In this document: piece by piece, positions 56,216 to 64,000 of the stretch
Layout: every line of letters begins with the position of its first letter
Numbering within the stretch: position 1 is the first letter of the stretch
From: Melastoma dodecandrum
Lineage: Eukaryota; Streptophyta; Magnoliopsida; Myrtales; Melastomataceae
Reading direction: 5' to 3'
Assembly: GCA_029817715.1 (NCBI GenBank)
Contig: JARUPY010000087.1
Coordinates: 372,001 to 436,000 of the forward strand
Length of the DNA: 64,000 nucleotides
Program-made: the position numbers and the translations under genes
The notes under the pieces: generated by a model
Told to the model about the DNA's origin: nothing
Databases searched by the model: none
What the model saw: only the letters and a program-made list of their open reading frames with translations

Positions 56216-57582
56216 GTTTCATCTGCTACCCTCCTTGAGACTTCAACTTTTTCGTAGAATCTTATCTTATTAAAAAAATACAGAACCATATGGTGGAGGG
56301 GGGAGGGAGAAAGAATGAGTTGGATATTTGGATGGACTACATAAATGAATGCCGTTGGTACATATTCGTTTAAAGACCAAATTATCTAATTTATCTTTAA
56401 CTTTTTTTTTATTTATTTACAAGCTCATGGTAGGTCTACCACGGTGGGGTTTGTAGTAACTCTACGAAGTGTTAGTCAGTAAGTCTAAGAGACATTAAGT
56501 ATGGAGCTGTCCACCAAGATAACCAGGTCGAGTCTATAAGAATGAACAAGTCTACCAGGTCACGTCTCGAAGACTAGTTTAAATCAATGAAAGACCAAGA
56601 TCCGAGATTTTCCAAAAGTAGTTTAAATCGATTAAAGGTCTTGATCCGAGATTTTCCAAAAGTAGTCGAGGAGATCACGAGATGATTGTAGTAAGAAAAA
56701 AAAAATCAAAATGTTATTATCTAGTCGTGTCCTGTTATCCTAACATCTTATCTCACTTGATTTAGTATAAATATTGAGGCGCCTCCTCATAGCACGACAT
56801 AAAACTAAGACCAAACTTGTCATTGTTTGTCTCCAACGCATCTCAGCCTTCAGCTTTCAACTTCTAATCCTTTCGTTCTCATCACCAACATCACCGTCAT
56901 TACCGTCATCATCCACATCAATTTCAGGCGTCAACATCTTTTGAATTCTAATTTTCTTCGTTGTTCATGGTCGTAACCATTCATTCTTATTTGAAAGACA
57001 TTAGTTTTAGTTTGCATTCTATTTATCAATTACCGGCGACCATATTCCAATCCCCTGTATCGTTCGTGCCAAATATATTTAACGCGTTATGATTTCGTCA
57101 CCCAAGGAATTGTTACCTCTCTTGCAAAGTAAATATGTCATTAAAAAACGGATAAGGAGTGTCGTGGTGGGGTGGGAGTATGTTGACCCTATATATGTAA
57201 TATATTCACGATATAAAATATTTTAAAGAATTTATTTTATGATAAATATGAATTACTTAATTGTAAGTTTGCTCGAATAAATACGAATAATTCATGTATG
57301 AAAAGAGACTAAAAAATTTGCAATAATCCCACATATTTTTTTTATTCATGACAACAAAGGAACGATTTTTTTTATTCGGTTTCAATTTACATAACTACTA
57401 TTTTATCATCCCAAAAACATGTTTGATAACTCGTTTTTATCATGATTATTTCATCCCAAAGATGGGTTCGGAGCCCCGTCTTAATATGGGATGGAATACC
57501 CATCGGAAAGATGGGGTTCACAACGTCGTCATTATTCCGAAAACATAATGAAAGGGTTATCGACTTTAAACCCTGTCGTCTT
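56216..57582 (+). other. UFM1 3' flank and possible solo LTR
   Basis: The first part should be the 3' untranslated region of UFM1. From about 56400 to 57100 the sequence looks like an LTR with a TATA box (TATAAATA, 56766-56773) and a 44-bp direct repeat (units at 56577 and 56621, both containing GATCCGAGATTTTCCAAAAG). Exact ends were not found. A/T-rich DNA follows to 57582. Confidence 0.4.
56577..56664. repeat. 44-bp direct repeat, two copies
   Basis: Both units begin GTTTAAATC and contain GATCCGAGATTTTCC followed by AAAAGTAGT. The second differs at a few positions. Confidence 0.8.
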
Positions 57583-58159
57583 TGTTTAGTAATAGAAATT
57601 CTGGGCCACAGATCTCGGTCTCATCAATCAACGACAGTTACTGGGCGAGCGAGGAAACTCTGCGGGGAAGGCTAATGGGCGATTCAGTCGATCAGTAGCT
57701 GTTATAGATTCCAGACGGTCTCAAGACTTGGAACGAAATTGTTGCCAAGTTTACTCAAATGGAATGGAGATATTCCACGAAAACTGGCAACAAGAACACG
57801 TAATATATGTACAATATTTCATTATCGTACATACGTAGGTCTAACTTAGTATAAATAGTTACTCTTAGGCATTGTACACACACCTCTCTATAGACAGACA
57901 TATTGTATTTTTATCTTCAAGCATTCTAGTGTTCAAGCATTCTAGTGTTCAAGCTTTCTGTGCTCCTGCGTTCTTGCTTGCTTTTGAAGGCATCCGTAAG
58001 TGCTTTTACTTATGGATGTCTATCCCCTGTCCTCTCTTCTTCTTCTTTCATACTGCGACCACACATTTCAACGAACCTCAGAGCACCAATTACTCGTAGT
58101 GACAGAGATTTCCGACGTGTTTGGATCGGACTTGTCCACTATCACTTCTGGAGCGAACA
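57583..58159 (+). repeat. 5' LTR of element G3 (about 577 bp)
   Basis: The end is fixed by GGAGCGAACA just before the primer-binding site. The start TGTTTAGTAATAGAAATTC is less certain but gives nearly the same length as the G2 LTR. A TATA box (TATAAATAG) lies at 57850-57857. A 16-bp direct repeat (CAAGCATTCTAGTGTT) occurs twice from about 57919. Confidence 0.65.
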
Positions 58160-58165
58160 CGCCTT

Positions 58166-58182
58166 TGGCGACCACAGTGGGA
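58166..58182 (+). other. Primer-binding site of element G3
   Basis: TGGCGACCACAGTGGGA, six bases after the LTR end, as in G2. Confidence 0.8.
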
Positions 58183-58195
58183 GACTAGGCCAATA

Positions 58196-59461
58196 ATGCT
58201 GAGAACTCGGGGTGGTGTTGATTCAAACAACCTTTGAGACAATCTCTCCGATGGGGGAAATGGTAATAATGGAAACAACTCGGACCCAACCATAGGTGGA
58301 GAGTTATCAGCCATTATGAGTACTCTCCAACTCTTAACAGAGAGGGTCGGTGCTATCGATCAGAAGCACGACGCCTTCAAAGAAGGAATTGACTCCAAGA
58401 TGGAAGACGTCTTTCAAAACCTAGAGACTATATCAGGGGTACCAGTGAGCAGCCGTGGTAATAGGAAAGGTGAATCGGCTACCAAACATAAACCTGATTA
58501 CGATGCCCGAAGAGCGTCAATTGCTGAGGGAAAGAAAAAGGTTGACATGGAGGATGTTCCTATCATCCCTATAGGCCCTAGGAGTTTTGTGCACAACAAT
58601 TCGCCACTTGTGATAAACGAGGGCAAAACGACTATGCAACATCAAACGACATATCAACTTCTGTTTCGTAGGAGGGAAGATTTAATAGGCCGGTAGAGAA
58701 CGAATTCATTCATCCTACTGAGTACCATCGACACTCTAAATAAGCCCCCCAAGCCCATATGTGGGAGGGGAGTAGCAGTGCAAGAGGCGATGGCACCACC
58801 GAATCTCACGCCCGAAATAAGAGACTACATAGCTCGATTAGTTGAGCAAGCGATCCCTGAGGTGGACGATATGAACGAGGTCCAACTCTATCGGACTCCT
58901 TACCCTGACAATATCGATCGGGATTACCCTTTTTCAGGGGGATATCGTGTTCCTGAATTCGCTCGTTTTTCGGGCGAAGAAGACATTTCGCCTGCGGAAC
59001 ATGTCGCCCGTTTCACTCATCAGGCTGGAGAAGCTGCCACTAATGGGTTTTGGAAGCTTCGTTTATTTCTTAGTTCTTTCACAGGAGCGGCCTTTACGTG
59101 ATATGTAAATCTCCCTCCGAATTCAGTAAAGAACTGAAAAGACATGCAGGTGCAATTTACTTTGGCATTCGCTCAACCGATTCAGTAGTAACCCCGCAAG
59201 ACCTCACCCACATGAAACAACAGCCTGGTGAACCCATGACAGTCTTCCTGAATAGACTTCGGAAAGCACAGCTGAGATGCAAAACTTCTACGTCTGAAAC
59301 TGGACTGATAGCCACGCCCAGGATTCTCTCCTTCTTCGGCTTCGGATAAAGTTAGAAGGAGAGGTGCTCAAGGACTAGAATGAGTTGGCTAGGAGGGCCA
59401 TCCGATTCGAGAATTTCTTGAGAGAGAAAACTCAAGCGAAATTGAGTTTGATTTCGGGCCT
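58196..59461 (+). pseudogene. Gypsy gag N-terminal and core part, G3
   Basis: The leader at 58316-58696 encodes a helical segment (MSTLQLLTERVGAIDQKHDA) and a basic stretch. 58778-59101 holds the gag core: IRDYIARLVEQAIPEVDD, LYRTPYPDNIDRDYPFSGGY and FARFSGEEDISPAEHVARFT. 59098-59349 continues after a shift with KSPSEFSKELKRHAG and MKQQPGEPMTVFLNRLRKAQ. Stops at about 58236 and 58696 and shifts near 59100 and 59350 break the frame. The same motif order is found in G1 and G2. Confidence 0.85.
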
Positions 59462-61070
59462 TTGATGACCTATCAAGCGGAACCAATTGTACATGTCGAC
59501 GTCACAGTATATGTAAAGGGACAACCCTTAACTTGCGATGAATTGACTAAGAAAAACTTCCGAGCCAAAGCCTCGCCTAAAATTCAAGAAGAAAGGAAGT
59601 ACTCTTTTGACGAGGCAAAAGCCGATGAGATTTTCAAATTCATGCTTCAAAATGGGTGAATCCGATAGAAATCACGCCATCAAGTTCCTCTTACTGACAG
59701 AGAGAAGTCGAGGAACTTCTGTAAGTGGCATGGGTCGTTCACCCACACCACTAGGGATTGCATCACGTTCAGAAACTTGGTGCAAAACCTAATAGAGACT
59801 AAGGAATTGCGCTTCCCATACTCGGGGGATCAGGCGTTAACAGAGTTACACCCATTTGGCGACCTAGTCGACATAAACGCCTTTGATGTCAATTGCCTAA
59901 CCATATCTCCTTTATCAATGCAGGGAGACAAGGATCAATCGCCCGAGATTGGCGAAATGATCATTGTCAACATATTATTCAAGAGGCTTGTGAGCAAAGG
60001 GACACTCCAGTGCCCTGCAGATCTTAGGAACATACAACCCGATCGTAGTCCCTGGCATATGGATGCTTCGCATACCACCGACCGATGCCATACCTTTCGG
60101 AAGTACTTCCTGAACGAAAGGAAAGCAAAATGGTACAACCTTCACCGCCTCGAAGAGATGGCTATGGGAATCAACAATGGTTCAAGGGTGCACCAGCGTA
60201 CGGAGAAACGTCAGGAGCTGGAGGGTATCCCACTTCCTAGAAACAGAGAACTCTATACCCCTGAAGAACTCATGAGACAGAGAGTTGCGGGCGAAAGCAA
60301 GCAGTTTCAGAAAGAGCCTTACACCAAGATATTCCCCACGCGCTGTATACCGCCTTGGGCCTCAACATGCAGGACAAACCTCAGGGCAACAGGATCACCC
60401 TCAAGGCGGTAAGGACGCGATGAGGGAAGGGACTTCAATAGCCCAGTTTCTAGCAAACGATATCCTCTGTTACAGGTGTAAACGGATAGCAGCGCACAAA
60501 GTGCTCATCATCCAGATGTGCCAACTATGTTGCAACCAGTACTTCTTGTTGCTGGCTGGTATGGCGTCCGAAGTAAAGATCAAGGTGGAAAGGGTCGACC
60601 TACCATCAAGTAACCTATCTATCTTCGAATTCACCACCTTTCGGAGACTCCACTCGAGGACAACCTCGGAATGGGTTATGACTCGTATAAAAGGGAGTTT
60701 GTTCAGGTTGATAATCTTCTACAACCTCTCAAAAACTAACGCTGTATTCACGTTCCTGTCGTACCAGATGCGGGTACCTGGCAGAAGGAGGGTACGAGAA
60801 CACAACCCAAAAGCGAAGGGAAAGGAGAGCGCGACGTACCGCGGAAAAACGTGCCAAAAAGGCGGCCTCTAATACTAAAAAAACTAAGGAATCAAGTGAG
60901 AGTGACCTCGCGTCCAACTCGTTGAGTGATTACAACCCAGTCTAGTTCGGGACCCTACCTGAGGCGAATGAAGCTAGTTGTAATGTCCTCGTGCTACCTG
61001 CCGAGTTCGCTAGGAAGGACGTCAGCCAAGCGGAAGGTAGATTAGCCCTCACAATCATAGTCCTATCACT
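59462..61070 (+). pseudogene. Gypsy gag C-terminal part and linker, G3
   Basis: 59462-59659 encodes VHVDVTVYVKGQPLTCDELT and RKYSFDEAKADEIFKFML. 59777-60412 encodes VQNLIETKELRFPYSGDQAL and NILFKRLVSKGTLQCPADL, then PWHMDASHTTDRCHTFRKYF, the Cys-His cluster of this gag class. The linker up to 61070 contains RERRRTAEKRAKKA-like basic text read across frames near 60800-60880. Several frame changes are present. Confidence 0.8.
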
Positions 61071-61077
61071 GAGATAG

Positions 61078-61155
61078 CACGAAACTTCCCAAGTAGGTGG
61101 CTAAAAGAGCCTCCTGCACGAAACTTCCCAAGTAGGTGGCTAAAAGAGCCTCCTG
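61078..61155 (+). repeat. Exact 39-bp tandem duplication in G3
   Basis: Two identical units start at 61078 and 61117, each beginning CACGAAACTTCCCAAGTAGG. The encoded text ARNFPSRWLKEPP is repeated in the frame of the following protease. Thirteen codons are added without a frame shift. The lack of differences suggests a recent event. Confidence 0.9.
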
Positions 61156-61502
61156 CATCATTACAGAAACATATGTTCCTACTTCACATTCAGCCGACGA
61201 TAAACAATGTGGCGATGAGCTGCGTTCTTGTTGATAATGGAGTGACCATTAATTTTCTCTCCCTTGAAGTTTATAAAAGCTTATGGGATGACATTGTCGA
61301 ACTTGGAGATACCCATATAAGGATCAGCGGATTTAACGGGATTACTTCTTCATGCTTAGGCGCGGTTTCCGTTAGACCCCGGGTGGGTACACATGAAAAG
61401 AAGACGACTTTCTTCGACATTGACATAAAGTTCTCTTTCAGTGCCTTACTTGGGAGAGATTGGCTGCACAAGGATGGCGCCATACCCTCTATTCTCCACT
61501 AA
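61156..61502 (+). pseudogene. Gypsy aspartic protease, G3
   Basis: Encodes NVAMSCVLVDNGVTINFLSL, RISGFNGITSSCLGAVSV and FSFSALLGRDWLH. Active-site text is VLVDNG, the same DNG form as G2. The frame is open from 61173 to 61502 and ends in a stop after the GRDW motif. It would cleave the element's polyprotein. Confidence 0.85.
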
Positions 61503-62267
61503 GAACTGCTGCTATGGCGAAAACACGGCTTATAAGTTGTCATAGGAGAAGCGAATGAAAATGCTAACATGCCTTATGTTTGCGCAGGTGCAATAAAACA
61601 TGTCAAAGACATGACACTGGCGCAAAGGTATGTAATGGGAGACCCGAGCGTTGGCCCTTTAGGCGAAGCAGGCTACGAGTTCCTGGTTTCGTATGATGGG
61701 CCACCTTTGGCGCCACTCCAAAACGCAATCATCCCAACTAGATGGGGCAACGAGCTACAGCTCGAAGCTAATAAAGACCTGACCCCGCTGGCGAAAGATA
61801 TGCGCGCAGCCGGGATATGGTATAACAATGACACTCCTCAGATGGAGACGAACTTGGAGCCCGATAGACTCCTCAACCCGCCTTCTTCTATTAGAGAGTG
61901 AAATACCCGATCCGATATCGGATGTCCTAGAAAGACTAGCCAGTTATAGAACGTCCAGAATAAATGAAGTACAATGTCATGTGTTTCCTCGGGCATGCAA
62001 AGACATGCCAAATATTCATTCAATTAATAAAGAAGTTCATAATACTTCTGTCATTCCATGCGATCTCTTGAGTGAAATAAACTTAGGGCCTACTAATTCA
62101 CCACGCGTCACCAATCTCAGCTCACTCTTGAGCGAAGCTGAAGCACGTGACATAAGTAAGCTCCTTCATACTTACAAAGACTTTCTTGCTTAGGATTACA
62201 CGGAGATGCCTAGTCTTGATCGAGACTTGGTTGAAGATCGACTCCCAACATCCACAACTTTAAACTT
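61503..62267 (+). pseudogene. Gypsy linker between protease and reverse transcriptase, G3
   Basis: Encodes KDMTLAQRYVMGDPSVGPLG and YEFLVSYDGPPLAPLQ at 61569-61901. After a shift come VTNLSSLLSEAEARDISKLL and HTYKDFLA (61828-62193), the usual approach to reverse transcriptase (DFLAWDYTEMPGLD-like text, with a stop at 62191-62193 where Trp is expected). Confidence 0.8.
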
Positions 62268-63440
62268 GTGAAACAAACTCTAAGGAGGATGTCATGGAAA
62301 GTAACCCGGATAGTGTATGATGAGATTAAGAAGTTGTTTAAAGCCGGTTACATAAGGACGACTAAATATGTGGACTGGATTTCTAGCATAGTACCCGTCG
62401 TTAAAAAGAGCGGCAAGATCAGGGTGTGCATAGATTTCCACGACCTAAACAAAGCAACACCTAAAGACGAGTACCCCATGCCCGTCGCAGACGATCTTAT
62501 AAACAAATTGGTAGGGCACGAGCTAATGTCCTTCATGGATGGATACTCTGGGTATAATCAAATCTTCATTGCCGAAGAAGACGTGCATAAGACAGCATTC
62601 GGATGCCCTATCGAGATATTTGAATGGTCGTCGTGCCTTTCAGAATAAAGAATGCTGGAGCTACGTAACAGAGAACGATGAACCTCATCTTTAGCTCCTT
62701 GATAAGGAGGACGGTTGAGGTATACATCGATGATGTGGTAGTAAAATCCAAGTGGAGGCAGGATCATCACGTTCATCTAGGCGAAGCATTCGAAAAGATG
62801 CGAATGCATAACCTCAAACTTAACCCATTGAAATGCGCTTTCGGAGTTCAAAAGGGGCAATTCCTCAAATTCCTTGTACACCAACTGGGAAACGAAGTAG
62901 ATCCATTAAAAACTCGCGCTATTCAAAATCTCTCAGCTCCTCGAAGCAAGAAAGAACTTCAAGCCTTTCTCGGAAGGGGCAACTATATACGCCGCTTCAT
63001 AGGCAATGTGTCATCTAAAACTAACACCTTCTAGATGATTTTGAAAGGGAAGAAAATGGGGCAGATAACTTGGACGTCGTGGCATGAGCAAGCATTCTAG
63101 GAACTAAAAAGCTATTTGATGAACCCTCCTGTGCCGGCGCCACAGACACAAAGGCCCCATATATCCTTTATGTTGCTGCATCACAGTCCACTATTGGGTC
63201 CATGTTGGCACAAGAATAGGATGGAGTGGAAAGAGCGGTTTATTACCTATCTCGACTCCTCACAAAGACGGAACAATAATATACCCCAACTGAGAAGGTC
63301 TGCCTTGCCGTGTACTAGTCAGTGATTAAGCTCAGACATTACATCGGGTCCAACAAGGTGTATGTCATCTCCAAAATGCCCGTAGTTAGAATGTTCTTTG
63401 AAAACACCCCCCACTTATGAGAAGAATTGGCAAGTAGAGT
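62268..63440 (+). pseudogene. Gypsy reverse transcriptase and first RNase H, G3
   Basis: 62268-62648 holds IKKLFKAGYIRTTKYVDWIS, VVKKSGKIRVCIDFHDLNKA and FMDGYSGYNQIFIAEEDVHK. After a shift near 62640, 62678-63034 has the catalytic YIDD (62723-62734) in VEVYIDDVVVKSK, then LKLNPLKCAFGVQKGQFLKF and AFLGRGNYIRRFIGN (the connection domain). The first RNase H is recognisable across stops as LYVAASQSTIGSMLAQE and AVYYLSRLLTKTEQ (about 63160-63290). Stops at 63032, 63218 and beyond inactivate it. Confidence 0.88.
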
Positions 63441-63479
63441 CTAGTGCTCTCTGCTTATAATATTTATCACAAACCTCAG

Positions 63480-64000
63480 GCATCTGTTAAAGGCCATGCC
63501 TTGTCTAAATTCAACACCCACTATGGTTTAGGTAACATAGATTCTTCACATGAAGAAGATTATCCGTGTGAGCATTGGACGATTTGGTTTGACGGCTTTT
63601 CCAACAAATTCGGACCTAGTGTGGGTATCTTTGTAAAAACACCTTGGAACGCCGAACTAAGTTGGCTTGTCACCTTGATGGAAAAGTAACCAATAATGAA
63701 GCAAAGAATGGGGATTTGATTTTGGCCTTGCGACTTGCTCTGGACTGGAAACTGGGAAGCATAAAGATATCTAGTGATTCTCAGTTGGTAATCTAGCAAC
63801 TTTTATACCAAAGTAAGTGCCACACACCTCACCTGGGTCAGTATTTACTTAAAGCGAAAGAACTCTTCGCAAAGTTAGGTACGACCAAGATCGTACATGT
63901 GAAAAGGGACGATAATCAAGAGGCTAAATATTTAGCGCAACTGGCCTCCGGGCTGATAAACAACTTAGATTCACCCAAAAATAGTACAACCTTGTTTGGA
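63480..64000 (+). pseudogene. Second RNase H-like domain (Tat type), G3, cut by window end
   Basis: Encodes HWTIWFDGFSNKFGPSVGIF (63573-63635), the first Asp region. After a frame change near 63665 come CHLDGKVTNNEAKNGDLILA (Glu region), IKISSDSQLVI (Asp region) and VHVKRDDNQEAKYLAQLASG. This order is the additional archaeal-like RNase H of Tat elements, placed after the first RNase H. A stop at 63793-63795 and the frame change break it. Integrase would follow to the right of the window. Confidence 0.85.

Larger units (their letters stand above)
57583..64000 (+). mobile_element. Tat-like Ty3/gypsy element with a second RNase H (element G3)
   Basis: Plus strand order is LTR (57583-58159), primer-binding site (58166), gag, zinc-finger region, protease, reverse transcriptase, RNase H and an extra RNase H-like domain, running off the window end before integrase. 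Two RNase H domains are the mark of the Tat lineage. Many stops and frame changes show that it is inactive. Confidence 0.9.

Noticed and set aside
1..64000. tRNA, rRNA and microRNA genes
   Set aside because: I looked for tRNA arm words and rRNA-like blocks and saw none. The hairpins found are repeat-derived and I have no ground for calling a microRNA.

Overview
This window is nuclear DNA from a flowering plant, very probably a eudicot. It has two conserved, multi-exon plant genes with GT-AG introns, and the rest is dominated by decayed LTR retrotransposons of the Ty3/gypsy (Tat-like) and Ty1/copia groups. A plant mobile domain (PMD) pseudogene and an A/T-rich background fit the same picture. 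I cannot name the species from sequence alone.

Layout. 1-2546: gag and LTR of a Tat-like gypsy element (minus strand). 2547-5697: A/T-rich DNA holding an array of seven 25-bp palindromes. 5698-6488: solo LTR of a second gypsy family. 6489-9418: no recognisable gene. 9419-9797: a 42-bp minisatellite. About 10128-12770: broken PMD (transposon-derived) gene on the plus strand. 13806-14100: end of a gypsy integrase. 14385-17982: duplicated gag/LTR pieces of a non-autonomous gypsy family (minus strand), the same family as the solo LTR. About 19285-22205: candidate very long LTR of a Tat/Ogre-like element. 24809-25078: a possible degenerate Ulp1-transposon fragment. 27828-32701: intact DIS3L2/SOV exoribonuclease gene (minus strand, seven coding exons, 1061 residues). 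33197-33654: palindrome-rich inverted-repeat element just upstream of that gene. 33655-37318: copia element lacking gag. 37681-43841: copia element with 2.2-kb LTR lacking reverse transcriptase. 43842-48173: 5' half of a gypsy element. 48300-49800: copia reverse transcriptase remnant. 50960-52407: 1.45-kb foldback element that ends about 10 bp upstream of the TATA box of the next gene. 52496-56215: UFM1 (ubiquitin-fold modifier 1; plus strand, four exons). About 56400-57100: possible solo LTR. 57583-64000: long but broken Tat-like gypsy element that runs off the window.

The two host genes work in separate cytoplasmic processes: SOV degrades RNA 3'-to-5', and UFM1 is a protein modifier. They share one structural feature: each has a hairpin-forming inverted-repeat element immediately upstream of its probable core promoter. 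The most interesting observations are this pair of promoter-proximal foldback elements, a third, related-looking palindrome array at 4413-4732, and an unusually long 15-residue tail after the conserved C-terminal Val-Gly of UFM1. The retroelements are all defective, each missing a different module.
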